DNA of 64,000 nt, from assembly GCA_050294475.1 (NCBI GenBank), contig JBNKOE010000013.1, positions 372,001 to 436,000 on the forward strand. Direction: 5' to 3'. The notes beneath the pieces were generated by a model. The model saw nothing but the letters and a program-made list of their open reading frames with translations, was not told the origin of the DNA and did no database searches. This DNA is from Thalassobellus sp050294475 (GTDB taxonomy: Bacteria; Bacteroidota; Bacteroidia; Flavobacteriales; Flavobacteriaceae). Both the position numbers and the translations under genes were made by a program. The stretch's first letter is position 1. Every line of letters starts with the position of its first letter. This document shows positions 15,245 through 24,727 of the stretch, piece after piece.

Positions 15245-17986
15245 ATGGATAAATTTTCCTTTTTAAACGCAGCACATACAGCATATTTTGCCGATTTATA
15301 CGATCAATATTTACAGAATCCTGATAGTGTAGAACCTAGTTGGAGAGCTTTTTTTCAAGGCTATGATTTTGGTAGTGAAAATTATGGATTAGAAGGTGAA
15401 ATAGTAGAAGGTGTTTCTGCTCAAATGCCAGAGTATCTTCAAAAAGAGTTTCAAGTAATAAAACTTATTGATGGTTATAGAATGCGTGGGCATTTGTTTA
15501 CTAAAACAAATCCTGTTCGTAATAGAAGAACCTATACACCAACATTAGATATCGAAAATTTCGGTCTTTCTGCAAACGATTTAGATACTGTTTTTAATGC
15601 CGGTGAAATTCTAGGTATCGGCACACAAACTTTAAGACAAATTATTGTTCATCTAGAGCGAATTTATTGTAGTTCTATTGGTGTAGAATATATGTATTTG
15701 CGTAATCCTGAGGTGATTTCATGGTGGCAAGGGAAATTAAATTTTAATGATAATCAACCTAATTTTTCTTCAGATAAAAAGAAATATATCCTTTCAAAAT
15801 TAAACCAAGCGGTAAATTTTGAAAACTTTTTACAAACAAAGTATGTTGGGCAAAAACGATTTTCTTTAGAAGGGGGCGAATCATTAATTCCAGCAATAAG
15901 CAATGTGCTTTTTTATGCTGTTGAAAAATATGATGTAAAAGAATGTGTTTTAGGAATGGCACATCGTGGCCGTTTAAGTACACTTGTAAATATTTTTAGA
16001 AAGCCAATGAATGAGCTTTTAAGCGAATTTGATGGCAAAGATTTTGAAGATGAAAATATTGATGGAGATGTAAAATATCATTTAGGTTTAACCTTAGACA
16101 AAACCTATCAAAATGGTAAATCCATTAAAATGAATCTGGTGCCTAACCCATCACATTTAGAAACTGTTGCATCTGTTGCAGAAGGTATTACAAGAGCAAA
16201 AATTGATATAGATTACGATGGAGACGATCAAAAAATAATACCAATAATAGTACATGGTGATGCTGCAATAGCAGGACAAGGAATTGCATATGAAGTAGCT
16301 CAAATGAGTCTGTTAAATGGCTACAAAACTGGAGGTACTTTACACATTGTCGTAAATAACCAAATTGGTTTTACAACTAATTATTTAGATGCACGTTCAA
16401 GTACCTACTGTACAGATGTTGCAAAAGTAACTTTATCGCCTGTTTTACATGTGAATGCAGATGATGCAGAGGCGGTTGTACATGCAGTAGAATTAGCGCT
16501 AGATTATAGAATGCGTTACAAAAAGGATGTTTATATAGATTTATTGGGTTATAGAAAATATGGGCATAATGAAGGTGATGAGCCTCGTTTTACACAACCA
16601 AAATTATATAAAGAAATTGCAAAGCATAAAAATCCTTTTCAAATATATTCTAGTAAATTAATTGCAGAAAACACAGTAGATAAAGCATATACAGATAGTA
16701 TTGTTGCAGAGTTTAAAGAAACTTTAGGAAGCGAGTATGCTAAATCTAAAGAAGCAGATTCTTCTAAAGTTAGAGAGTTTATGCAAGAACGTTGGACAGA
16801 TTTTCAACGACAAGGTATTGAAGGGATGTTAAAATCAGTAAACACATCATTTCCTAAAAATAATTTAGAAAATATTTCTAAAATTGTTTCAACGGTTCCA
16901 GAAGGCGTTAAGTTTTTAAGAAAGGCAGAAAGAATTTTAGCAGGTCGTGCAAAAATGGTTTTTGAAACCGATACTTTAGATTGGGGTATGGCCGAAACTT
17001 TGGCTTATGGCAGTTTATTAGAAGAAGGTTTCAATGTGCGTATCTCAGGTCAGGATGTTGAGCGTGGTACCTTTAGCCACCGTCATGCAATTTTACGTGA
17101 TGAAATATCTGAAGAACGAATTAATTTATTAAACACTAACCCAGAGAATAAAGGTAAAATGGATATTTTTAATTCATTTTTATCTGAATATGGTGTGCTA
17201 GGTTTTGATTATGGTTATGCTATGGCAAATCCAAATACATTAACCATTTGGGAAGCACAATTTGGTGATTTTAGTAATGGTGCTCAAATTATATTCGATC
17301 AATATTTATCGGCAGCAGAAGATAAATGGAAAGCACAAAATGGTATTGTTGTGTTATTACCTCACGGGTATGAAGGTCAAGGTTCAGAGCATTCTTCTGC
17401 AAGAATAGAACGTTATTTACAGCTCTGTGGTAATGATAATATGATAGTTGCAGATTGTACAACGCCTGCAAATATGTTTCATTTATTACGTCGTCAAATG
17501 AAACGTAAATTTAGAAAACCACTAATTGTTTTTACTCCAAAAAGTTTATTACGTCACCCAAAAGCAGTTTCAAGTTTAAATGAGTTAGCTTCAGGAAAAT
17601 TTCAAGAAGTTATAGATGATACAATACATCCAGAAAATGTAAAAAAACTTGTTTTCTGTACAGGTAAATTCTATTATGATTTATTAGCCGAAAGAGAAGA
17701 ATTAGGAAATGAAGATGTTGCCCTAGTTAGAATAGAGCAATTATTTCCTTTACATTTAGAAAAAATTCAGGAAGTAATAAACCGTTACCCTAATGTTAAA
17801 ACGTATGCTTGGGCACAAGAAGAACCTAAAAATATGGGTGCTTGGAGTTACTTATTACAACGTATGGATTTAGTTAAATTAGAAGTTTATTCTAGACCAT
17901 TTAATTCAGTTCCAGCTCCAGGTTCTAGTACAAGAGATAAAAGAAGACAACGTCATGTTATTGATGCTGTTTTTGATAAAAATTAG
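15245..17986 (+). CDS. sucA: 2-oxoglutarate dehydrogenase E1 component
   Basis: A 913-residue thiamine-diphosphate enzyme that decarboxylates 2-oxoglutarate and transfers the succinyl group to the E2 lipoyl arm (TCA cycle). The N-terminus DKFSFLNAAHTAYFADLYDQ is the segment that docks E1 to E2. Substrate-site His motifs (GMAHRGRLSTLVN), the ThDP region (IVHGDAAIAGQGIAYEVAQM, then VVNNQIGFTT) and the pyrimidine-domain sequence GQDVERGTFSHRHA are all intact. Length is normal. sucB follows after 39 nt on the same strand, so the pair is an operon; E3 (lpd) is not in the window. Confidence 0.97.
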   Translation: MDKFSFLNAAHTAYFADLYDQYLQNPDSVEPSWRAFFQGYDFGSENYGLEGEIVEGVSAQMPEYLQKEFQVIKLIDGYRMRGHLFTKTNPVRNRRTYTPTLDIENFGLSANDLDTVFNAGEILGIGTQTLRQIIVHLERIYCSSIGVEYMYLRNPEVISWWQGKLNFNDNQPNFSSDKKKYILSKLNQAVNFENFLQTKYVGQKRFSLEGGESLIPAISNVLFYAVEKYDVKECVLGMAHRGRLSTLVNIFRKPMNELLSEFDGKDFEDENIDGDVKYHLGLTLDKTYQNGKSIKMNLVPNPSHLETVASVAEGITRAKIDIDYDGDDQKIIPIIVHGDAAIAGQGIAYEVAQMSLLNGYKTGGTLHIVVNNQIGFTTNYLDARSSTYCTDVAKVTLSPVLHVNADDAEAVVHAVELALDYRMRYKKDVYIDLLGYRKYGHNEGDEPRFTQPKLYKEIAKHKNPFQIYSSKLIAENTVDKAYTDSIVAEFKETLGSEYAKSKEADSSKVREFMQERWTDFQRQGIEGMLKSVNTSFPKNNLENISKIVSTVPEGVKFLRKAERILAGRAKMVFETDTLDWGMAETLAYGSLLEEGFNVRISGQDVERGTFSHRHAILRDEISEERINLLNTNPENKGKMDIFNSFLSEYGVLGFDYGYAMANPNTLTIWEAQFGDFSNGAQIIFDQYLSAAEDKWKAQNGIVVLLPHGYEGQGSEHSSARIERYLQLCGNDNMIVADCTTPANMFHLLRRQMKRKFRKPLIVFTPKSLLRHPKAVSSLNELASGKFQEVIDDTIHPENVKKLVFCTGKFYYDLLAEREELGNEDVALVRIEQLFPLHLEKIQEVINRYPNVKTYAWAQEEPKNMGAWSYLLQRMDLVKLEVYSRPFNSVPAPGSSTRDKRRQRHVIDAVFDKN

Positions 17987-18025
17987 TTATAAAAAAGAAA
18001 ATCAATTAAAATAAAATTATAAAAA

Positions 18026-19231
18026 ATGATTTTAGAAATGAAAGTGCCTTCACCAGGCGAGTCTATTACAGAAGTAGAAATAGCAACATGGCTAGTAGAA
18101 GATGGCGATTATGTAGAAAAAGATCAAGCCATTGCTGAGGTAGACAGTGATAAAGCAACACTTGAATTACCTGCTGAAGCTAGTGGAACTATTACACTTA
18201 AAGCTGAAGAAGGTGATGCAGTAGCTGTAGGAGCTATAGTGTGTTTAATTGATACAAGTGCAGCAAAACCAGAAGGAGATGCTCCAAAAACTGAGAAAGA
18301 AGAAGCACCAAAAGTTGAAGCTCCAAAAAAATCTGAACCAGAAGCTAAAACATATGCTACAGGCTCTGCAAGTCCAGCTGCAAAAAAGATTTTAGCAGAA
18401 AAAGGTATGGATGCCGCTTCAATTTCTGGAACAGGAAAAAATGGAAGAGTTACTAAAGAAGATGCTATAAATGCAGTACCTTCTATGGGAACTCCAACAG
18501 GAGGTAATAGAGGAACTTCTAGAAGTAAAATGTCTATGTTACGTCGTAAAGTAGCAGAGCGTTTAGTTGAAGTAAAAAACACAACAGCTATGTTAACCAC
18601 TTTTAATGAGGTTGATATGTCTCCTATTTTTGCTTTACGTAATGAATATAAAGAAACCTTTAAAGCAAAACATGGTGTTGGTTTAGGGTTTATGAGTTTT
18701 TTCACTCTTGCGGTTGTTAGAGCTTTAGAAATGTATCCTGCTGTAAACTCTATGATAGATGGAAAAGAAATGTTAACTTATGATTTTTGCGATATAAGTA
18801 TAGCCGTTTCTGGACCAAAAGGACTTATGGTACCAGTTATTAGAAATGCTGAAAATTTAAGTTTTAGAGGAGTAGAATCTGAAGTTAAGCGTTTAGCGCT
18901 TCGTGCTAGAGATGGTCAAATTACTGTTGATGAAATGACTGGAGGAACTTTTACTATTACAAACGGAGGTGTATTTGGTAGTATGTTGTCTACGCCAATT
19001 ATTAATCCTCCACAAAGTGGTATTTTAGGTATGCATAATATTGTAGAACGTCCTGTTGCTGTTAATGGCAAGGTTGAAATTCGTCCTATTATGTATGTTG
19101 CCTTATCTTATGATCATAGAATAATTGATGGAAAAGAAAGTGTTGGCTTTTTAGTAGCTGTAAAAGAAGCTTTAGAAAACCCAACAGAATTATTAATGAA
19201 TAATGATGTTAAAAAGGCTTTAGAGCTTTAA
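18026..19231 (+). CDS. sucB: 2-oxoglutarate dehydrogenase E2 (dihydrolipoyl succinyltransferase)
   Basis: A 401-residue core protein of the oxoglutarate dehydrogenase complex. Domains in order: a lipoyl domain with the lipoylated lysine K43 in DSDKATLELP; an Ala/Pro/Glu/Lys-rich linker (about 85-118); an E1/E3-binding domain (ASPAAKKILAEKGMD and GKNGRVTKEDA, about 120-155); and the catalytic domain ending in SYDHRIIDG with active-site H364 and D368. The start MILEMKVPSPGESITEVEIA is standard. It is the second gene of sucAB and ends at a hairpin shared with the convergent nrdA. Confidence 0.97.
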   Translation: MILEMKVPSPGESITEVEIATWLVEDGDYVEKDQAIAEVDSDKATLELPAEASGTITLKAEEGDAVAVGAIVCLIDTSAAKPEGDAPKTEKEEAPKVEAPKKSEPEAKTYATGSASPAAKKILAEKGMDAASISGTGKNGRVTKEDAINAVPSMGTPTGGNRGTSRSKMSMLRRKVAERLVEVKNTTAMLTTFNEVDMSPIFALRNEYKETFKAKHGVGLGFMSFFTLAVVRALEMYPAVNSMIDGKEMLTYDFCDISIAVSGPKGLMVPVIRNAENLSFRGVESEVKRLALRARDGQITVDEMTGGTFTITNGGVFGSMLSTPIINPPQSGILGMHNIVERPVAVNGKVEIRPIMYVALSYDHRIIDGKESVGFLVAVKEALENPTELLMNNDVKKALEL

Positions 19232-19243
19232 TAAAAATTTGGG

Positions 19244-19263
19244 GTTCCCTCTTTCGAGGGAAC
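19244..19263. terminator. Hairpin between convergent sucB and nrdA
   Basis: Perfect 8-bp stem GTTCCCTC/GAGGGAAC with a TTTC loop, 12 nt past the sucB stop codon and 16 nt before the nrdA stop. No long T-run on either side, so termination strength is uncertain. Confidence 0.55.
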
Positions 19264-19279
19264 TAACCCAATATATATA

Positions 19280-21763
19280 CTATGATCCGCACATTAGACA
19301 ATCATCACCTTCAGCAGCTTTAGCTTGCGCTATAAGTGCTTTCATTTCTTCAGCAGTCATAGGTTCTACTTCTGGTGCGTTTTGTTTTGCAAATTTAGCA
19401 GCATTTTGAGCAGCTAATTTCTTTTTCTTTGCATCTTCTTGTTGTGCAACAGCGTCATTAACTTCTACAACCTCTGCAACGGGTTCTTCTTTTTTAGTGG
19501 TATTTAAAGTAAATTTAATAGCATCAACAGCACTTTTAGTACGTAAGTAATACATACCTGTTTTTAAGCCACTTTTCCATGCATAGAAATGCATTGATGT
19601 TAACTTAGCCATAGTTGCTCCTTCTAAGAATAAGTTAAGCGATTGTGATTGATCTATAAAATATCCGCGCTGACGAGACATATCAATAATATCTTTCATA
19701 CTTAATTCCCAAACTGTTTTATAAAGATCTTTTATATCTTGAGGAATAATATCGATATTTTGTACAGAACCATTAGCTCTCATAATATCTTGTTTTAAAC
19801 CTTCATTCCATAAACCTAACTCTACTAAATCTTCAAGTAAATGTTTGTTAACTACAATAAACTCACCAGATAATACACGACGTGTATAAATATTAGATGT
19901 ATATGGTTCAAAACACTCGTTGTTTCCTAGTATTTGTGATGTAGATGCTGTTGGCATTGGTGCTACCAATAATGAGTTACGCACACCGTTTTTAAGCACT
20001 TGTTTACGTAGTTTCTCCCAATCCCAATTACCACTTAAATCGGCATCATTTAATCCCCAAAGGTTATGTTGAAATTCACCTTTACTTATAGGAGAACCTT
20101 CATAAGTTTGGTATGGACCATCTGCTTTAGCTTCCTCCATACTTGCTGTTACCGCTGCATAATAAAGTGTTTCAAAAATATCTTGATTTAATCTTTTGGC
20201 TTCATCACTAGTAAAAGGTAAACGTAATTGAATAAACGTATCCGCCAATCCTTGAACACCTAAACCAATTGGTCTATGACGCATATTAGAGTTTTCTGCT
20301 TCTTTTACAGGATAATAATTTCTATCAATAACTCTATTTAAATTTTTAGTAACACGCTTTGTAATACGGTATAGTTCTTTATGATCGAACTCACCATTTT
20401 TAACAAACATTGGCAAAGCTATAGACGCTAAATTACATACAGCAACCTCATCAGGCGACGTATACTCTAAAATCTCAGTACATAAATTTGAAGAACGAAT
20501 GGTTCCTAAATTTTGTTGATTCGATTTACGGTTAGCCGAATCTTTATACAACATATATGGTGTACCAGTTTCAATTTGAGATTCTAATATTTTTTCCCAA
20601 AGTTCTCGTGCTTTAATAGTTTTACGCCCCTTTCCTTCTGCTTCATATTTTAAATATAAAGCTTCAAAAGCTTCACTGTGTGCTTCATCCATTCCTGGAC
20701 ATTCGTTAGGGCACATTAAGGTCCAAGGACCATCTTCTTCTACACGTCGCATGAATAAATCTGAAATCCACATCGCATAAAATAAATCACGTGCACGCAT
20801 TTCTTCTTTACCATGATTTTTCTTTAAATCTAAGAAATCAAAAATATCGGCATGCCAAGTTTCAATATAAATTGCAAAACTACCTTTACGTTTTCCTCCT
20901 CCTTGATCTACATAACGCGCCGTATCATTAAATACTTGTAACATTGGTACAATACCATTACTTGTACCATTAGTACCTGCAATGTAACTTCCTGTAGCAC
21001 GTACATTATGAATAGCCAAACCAATACCTCCTGCAGATTGCGAAATTTTTGCTGTTTGTTTTAATGTATCGTAAATACCATCAATACTATCTTCTTTCAT
21101 TGTTAGCAAGAAACATGAAGACATTTGTGGTTTTGGTGTACCTGAATTGAATAATGTTGGTGTAGCGTGTGTAAAATATTTTTTAGACATGAGTTCGTAT
21201 GTCTCAATGGCAGCATCTAAATCGTTTAAATGAATTCCTATTGAAACACGCATAAGCATGTGTTGTGGACGTTCGGCAATTTTTCCGTTTAATTTTAAAA
21301 GATAAGAACGTTCTAATGTTTTAAAACCAAAATAATCATAACCAAAATCGCGATTGTATATAATAGTAGAATCTAGGCGATCTTTATTAGCCATAATAAC
21401 TTCATATACGTCATCTGCTAATAGTGGTGCATGTTTTCCTGTTCTAGGATTTACATATTTATGTAAATCTTCCATAACATCACTAAAGGTTTTCTTTGTG
21501 TTTTTGTGTAAATTAGAAACAGAAATACGCGCTGCTAAACGAGCGTAATCTGGATGAGATGTAGTCATAGTTGCAGCAATTTCTGCCGCAAGATTATCAA
21601 GTTCACTGGTGGTAACACCATCATAAAGTCCTTCAATAACACGCATTGCTACTTTTAACGGATCTACTAATTCGTTTAATCCGTAACATAGTTTACGTAC
21701 TCTAGCTGTAATTTTGTCGAACATAATTTGTTCTTTTCTGCCATCTCTTTTTACTACATACAT
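19280..21763 (-). CDS. nrdA: Ribonucleoside-diphosphate reductase, alpha subunit (class I)
   Basis: An 827-residue catalytic subunit that reduces ribonucleoside diphosphates to deoxyribonucleotides with the NrdB radical. The N-terminus (MYVVKRDGRKEQIMFDKITA to about 90) is an ATP cone, so dATP feedback control is expected. Active-site elements are present: MSSCFLLTMKEDSIDGIYDT with the first redox Cys, SNLCTEI with Asn-Cys-Glu around the thiyl Cys, CNLASIALP with the second redox Cys, and the C-terminal shuttle CLMCGS. The insert between the core and the tail (VAEVVEVNDAVAQQEDAKKK) is a flexible Ala/Lys/Glu linker. nrdB lies upstream with a 178-nt gap containing a probable separate promoter. 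Confidence 0.97.
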   Translation of the reverse strand: MYVVKRDGRKEQIMFDKITARVRKLCYGLNELVDPLKVAMRVIEGLYDGVTTSELDNLAAEIAATMTTSHPDYARLAARISVSNLHKNTKKTFSDVMEDLHKYVNPRTGKHAPLLADDVYEVIMANKDRLDSTIIYNRDFGYDYFGFKTLERSYLLKLNGKIAERPQHMLMRVSIGIHLNDLDAAIETYELMSKKYFTHATPTLFNSGTPKPQMSSCFLLTMKEDSIDGIYDTLKQTAKISQSAGGIGLAIHNVRATGSYIAGTNGTSNGIVPMLQVFNDTARYVDQGGGKRKGSFAIYIETWHADIFDFLDLKKNHGKEEMRARDLFYAMWISDLFMRRVEEDGPWTLMCPNECPGMDEAHSEAFEALYLKYEAEGKGRKTIKARELWEKILESQIETGTPYMLYKDSANRKSNQQNLGTIRSSNLCTEILEYTSPDEVAVCNLASIALPMFVKNGEFDHKELYRITKRVTKNLNRVIDRNYYPVKEAENSNMRHRPIGLGVQGLADTFIQLRLPFTSDEAKRLNQDIFETLYYAAVTASMEEAKADGPYQTYEGSPISKGEFQHNLWGLNDADLSGNWDWEKLRKQVLKNGVRNSLLVAPMPTASTSQILGNNECFEPYTSNIYTRRVLSGEFIVVNKHLLEDLVELGLWNEGLKQDIMRANGSVQNIDIIPQDIKDLYKTVWELSMKDIIDMSRQRGYFIDQSQSLNLFLEGATMAKLTSMHFYAWKSGLKTGMYYLRTKSAVDAIKFTLNTTKKEEPVAEVVEVNDAVAQQEDAKKKKLAAQNAAKFAKQNAPEVEPMTAEEMKALIAQAKAAEGDDCLMCGS

Positions 21764-21827
21764 TTTTTACACGGTTTTAGTTTTTCCTGATACACCTTCA
21801 GAAAAATGGTTAATTAATTATTCTACA

Positions 21828-21855
21828 TTTTAGCTTTTGTGGTACAAAGCTAAAA
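21828..21855 (-). promoter_or_regulatory. nrdA upstream stem-loop with embedded -7 box
   Basis: Perfect 10-bp inverted repeat TTTTAGCTTT/AAAGCTAAAA with an 8-nt spacer. The minus strand contains TAGCTTTG at 21845-21852, an exact TAnnTTTG box, 81 nt before the nrdA ATG. It could be an internal promoter, a repressor site covering it, or both. Confidence 0.5.
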
Positions 21856-21941
21856 TTCAGTTACTTTAGTTAATTTTAATAAATGGGACTTAGTTTAGTC
21901 TTCCTATTATATGGAATGTCATTTTAATTGAAAAAATTCAA

Positions 21942-22922
21942 TTAAAAATCTGCGTCAAAACTGAATTTATCCTTATCATCTTCTTTATTAAGGACACCTG
22001 CTTTTTGGTAATCACCAACGCGTTTCTCAAAGAAATTAGTTTTTCCTTGCAAAGAAATCATATCCATAAAATCGAAAGGATTGGATGAGTTATAAACTTT
22101 ATCACATCCAAATTCAGTTAATAATCTATCGGTTACAAACTCTAAATATTCTGTCATTAATTTAGCATTCATACCAATTAAACTTGCTGGAAGCGACTCG
22201 GTAATAAATGAACGTTCAATATCTAAGGCGTCTGTTAATATTTGTGTGATTCTATCTTTAGGCACTTTATTTACAATATGATTTTCGTGTAAGTGCACAG
22301 CAAAATCGCAATGTAAACCTTCGTCTCTAGAAATAAGTTCGTTAGAGAACGTTAAACCTGGTAATAAACCACGTTTTTTAAGCCAAAATATAGAGCAGAA
22401 ACTTCCTGAAAAGAAAATACCTTCAACCGCCGCAAAAGCAATTAAACGCTCTGCAAAACTTGGCGAATCTATCCATTTAAGTGCCCATTCTGCTTTTTCT
22501 TTAATAGCAGGAAACACTTCAATAGCATTAAATAAAGCATCTTTTTCTTTCTCGTCTTTTACATAAGTATCAATTAATAAAGAATACACTTCAGAATGAA
22601 TGTTTTCCATCATTATTTGAAAACCATAAAAGAATTTAGCTTCAGAATATTGCACTTCTGACACAAAATTTTCTGCTAAATTTTCGTTTACAATACCATC
22701 ACTAGCTGCAAAAAATGCTAAAACGTGTTTAATAAAATAACGCTCATCGTCATTTAATTTATTATTCCAATCATTAAGATCTTGATGTAAATCAATTTCT
22801 TCTGCAGTCCAGATACTTGCTTCTTGCTTTTTATACCATTCCCAAATATCATGATGTTGAATTGGAAAAATAACAAAACGATCTTTGTTTTCTTGAAGAA
22901 TGGGTTCTATAACCTGAGACAT
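21942..22922 (-). CDS. nrdB: Ribonucleoside-diphosphate reductase, beta subunit (class I)
   Basis: A 326-residue ferritin-like protein that holds the di-metal centre and tyrosyl radical for NrdA. Metal ligands lie in ENIHSEVYSLLIDTY (Glu, His, and the radical Tyr in VYSLLID) and in VEGIFFSGSFCSIFW and SRDEGLHCDFA (Glu, Glu, His). The tyrosine is retained, so this is a standard tyrosyl-radical type. The C-terminus (KDKFSFDADF) is the acidic-aromatic tail that docks into NrdA. nrdB precedes nrdA on the same strand. Upstream is a 288-nt gap with palindromic sequences. Confidence 0.96.
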   Translation of the reverse strand: MSQVIEPILQENKDRFVIFPIQHHDIWEWYKKQEASIWTAEEIDLHQDLNDWNNKLNDDERYFIKHVLAFFAASDGIVNENLAENFVSEVQYSEAKFFYGFQIMMENIHSEVYSLLIDTYVKDEKEKDALFNAIEVFPAIKEKAEWALKWIDSPSFAERLIAFAAVEGIFFSGSFCSIFWLKKRGLLPGLTFSNELISRDEGLHCDFAVHLHENHIVNKVPKDRITQILTDALDIERSFITESLPASLIGMNAKLMTEYLEFVTDRLLTEFGCDKVYNSSNPFDFMDMISLQGKTNFFEKRVGDYQKAGVLNKEDDKDKFSFDADF

Positions 22923-23088
22923 TGATTTTTACTTTTTAATGAAATTAAACGAAAATTTACTTCGATTTAGGGTTAACAAAGATTGAAAAATGTAGCCATA
23001 AATGAAAGGTATAGTTATAAACATTGTCAACAAGTTTTTAACAAAACTTAACAATTATTGATAATTACAAAAAATTATTTTCGTTATA

Positions 23089-23109
23089 ATATGTTGATTA
23101 TCAATATAT
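23089..23109. repeat. Near-palindrome upstream of nrdB
   Basis: ATATGTTGAT-T-ATCAATATAT: 10-bp arms with 9 matches around a single central base. It lies about 170 nt upstream of the nrdB ATG in the otherwise featureless 288-nt gap. It may be an operator; the regulator is unknown. Confidence 0.4.
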
Positions 23110-23151
23110 TACACTTAAATAAAATCGCTTAAGTACTATAAAACAAGGATT

Positions 23152-23180
23152 CTTAATTTTTAAAATGTACAAAAATTAAG
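23152..23180 (-). terminator. Hairpin downstream of the DUF3109 gene
   Basis: Perfect 10-bp stem CTTAATTTTT/AAAAATTAAG with a 9-nt loop, 30 nt past the stop codon of the DUF3109 gene. It is very AT-rich; it may act as a weak terminator. Confidence 0.45.
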
Positions 23181-23210
23181 TGTTTTAATAGGATTTATAA
23201 CAAGGTTTGA

Positions 23211-23780
23211 TTAATTTTTTTTAGAGCTTGCTACTTTTTCTAATTCAGCGTACCAATCTTCACCAAATTTTCTAATTAGAGCTTCTTTTACAAATTTATA
23301 AATAGGCACACCTAATTCTTCACCTAACTCGCAAGCATCATCACAAATCTGCCATTTATGATAATTTACAGCAGAAAATTCACTGTAATCTTGAACTCTA
23401 ATGGGGTATAAATGACAAGAAACTGGCTTTTTCCAAGTTACTTCTCCTTGGTTATAAGCTTCTTCAATAGCACAAAGCGCCACTTTTTTTTCATCGAAAA
23501 TAACATATGCACAATCGGCTCCATTAATTAGTGGAGTTTCTAATTCTCCTTCTTCAGAAGTTGTATAAGTTCCTTGAGATTCTATAGCCTCAATACCTTC
23601 TTTACGTAAAAATGGTTTTACTTTAGGGTAAATATCTTCCAATATTTTAGCTTCATCGGCTTCAAGTGGCGCTCCTGCATCACCATCAATACAACAAGCA
23701 CCTTTACAAGCAGATAAATTGCATAAAAAATCTTTTTCTATAATATCCTCAGAAACAATAGTTTTTCCTAATTGAAACAT
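23211..23780 (-). CDS. DUF3109 family cysteine-rich protein
   Basis: A 189-residue cytosolic protein with nine cysteines spaced like the DUF3109/YkgJ-type putative metal-binding family: CNLSACKGACC near residue 22, a single Cys in NGADCAYV, then ALCAIEE, SCHLYPIR and WQICDDACELG. The arrangement suggests a zinc or iron-sulfur site, but no biochemical role is known. It has its own perfect -7 box 23 nt upstream and diverges from marC. Confidence 0.85.
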   Translation of the reverse strand: MFQLGKTIVSEDIIEKDFLCNLSACKGACCIDGDAGAPLEADEAKILEDIYPKVKPFLRKEGIEAIESQGTYTTSEEGELETPLINGADCAYVIFDEKKVALCAIEEAYNQGEVTWKKPVSCHLYPIRVQDYSEFSAVNYHKWQICDDACELGEELGVPIYKFVKEALIRKFGEDWYAELEKVASSKKN

Positions 23781-23803
23781 AAATTATTTTATTTTCTAGT
23801 CTG

Positions 23804-23811
23804 CAAAAATA
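23804..23811 (-). promoter_or_regulatory. -7 box of the DUF3109 gene
   Basis: Minus-strand TATTTTTG, an exact TAnnTTTG, 23 nt before the ATG. Confidence 0.55.
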
Positions 23812-23847
23812 GTTAACTTTAGGTGAATTTAATATAAGATAATAAGC

Positions 23848-23855
23848 TACTTTTG
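23848..23855 (+). promoter_or_regulatory. -7 box of the marC operon
   Basis: TACTTTTG, an exact TAnnTTTG followed by C, 67 nt before the marC ATG and back-to-back with the DUF3109 promoter. Confidence 0.5.
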
Positions 23856-23922
23856 CCGAAAAATTGAAATGATTAACTTATTATCTTCTAGATTTTAAGT
23901 AAAAACAACAAAACTTAAAATA

Positions 23923-24510
23923 ATGCAATTTAATTTTAAAGAAATATTTACAGCCTTTATGGTATTATTTGCCGTAATAGATATTATAGGAAACATTCCT
24001 ATTGTAATTGATTTACGCAAAAAAGTTGGTCATATACAAAGCGGTAAAGCCACTATTATTGCAGGGGTTATTTTAATTCTATTCTTGTTTTTAGGAAAAA
24101 GCATTTTAAACCTTATTGGTATAGATGTAAACTCATTTGCTGTAGCTGGTGCTTTTATCTTATTTTTTATTGCTCTAGAAATGATTTTAGGTATTACTTT
24201 ATATAAACAAGAAGAGCACACTGCTTTAACTGCTTCTATTTTTCCTTTAGCTTTTCCTTTAATTGCTGGCCCAGGAAGTTTAACCACTTTACTTTCATTG
24301 AGAGCAGAATTTAAAACAGAAAACATTATTGTTGCGGTTTTAATTAATGTTATTATTATTTTTATAGTATTAAAAACATCTGGAAAAATTGAGCGTTTTA
24401 TAGGCACCAACGGCATAAACATTATACGCAAAGTTTTTGGTGTAATTTTACTAGCTATTGCTGTTAAATTATTTGCACACAATATAAAAGCACTATTTAA
24501 TCTTGTATAA
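23923..24510 (+). CDS. MarC-family integral membrane protein
   Basis: A 195-residue inner-membrane protein with six predicted helices. The family signature is visible in the first helix (FTAFMVLFAVIDIIGNIPIV) and in the middle (ASIFPLAFPLIAGPGSLTTL), the MarC/UPF0056 pattern. The family was once tied to multiple antibiotic resistance, which was later disputed; some members move amino acids. It heads a three-gene run with the small membrane protein (13-nt gap) and the flavoprotein. Confidence 0.9.
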   Translation: MQFNFKEIFTAFMVLFAVIDIIGNIPIVIDLRKKVGHIQSGKATIIAGVILILFLFLGKSILNLIGIDVNSFAVAGAFILFFIALEMILGITLYKQEEHTALTASIFPLAFPLIAGPGSLTTLLSLRAEFKTENIIVAVLINVIIIFIVLKTSGKIERFIGTNGINIIRKVFGVILLAIAVKLFAHNIKALFNLV

Positions 24511-24523
24511 AAAATTATAACAC

Positions 24524-24727
24524 ATGAAAATATTAACTATTATAATAAGTATTATTGCTTTAGGATTAATGATTTTTAACTTTACTAAAGTTGATTTTAA
24601 CAACCCTTTTGAAGGTGAAAGCACCGTTGCACTAATTACTATTGCAGCTTCTCTTTGTGTTATATTAATGATGGCTATTTTAAGAATATCAAAGCGTATT
24701 GAACAAAAAGTGAAAGAAAAAAAATAA
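24524..24727 (+). CDS. Small two-helix membrane protein
   Basis: A 67-residue protein with hydrophobic segments at about 3-20 (LTIIISIIALGLMIFNF) and 35-55 (VALITIAASLCVILMMAIL), and a basic tail (RIEQKVKEKK). Its stop codon overlaps the start of the next gene (TAATG), so translation is probably coupled to the flavoprotein. No family is recognised; a membrane partner of the flavoprotein is possible. Confidence 0.75.
   Translation: MKILTIIISIIALGLMIFNFTKVDFNNPFEGESTVALITIAASLCVILMMAILRISKRIEQKVKEKK

Noticed and set aside
18124..18705. A 193-residue open frame antisense to sucB
   Set aside because: It is a mirror frame of a well-conserved gene, with no signal or domain of its own.
23089..23109. 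TTGAT/ATCAA dyads as FNR/CRP-type sites (also 39892-39904)
   Set aside because: FNR boxes need TTGAT-N4-ATCAA; here the spacing is 1 or 3 nt, so they do not fit.
24030..24482. A 150-residue open frame antisense to marC
   Set aside because: It arises from the codon bias of the marC gene; no independent start region or domain is visible.
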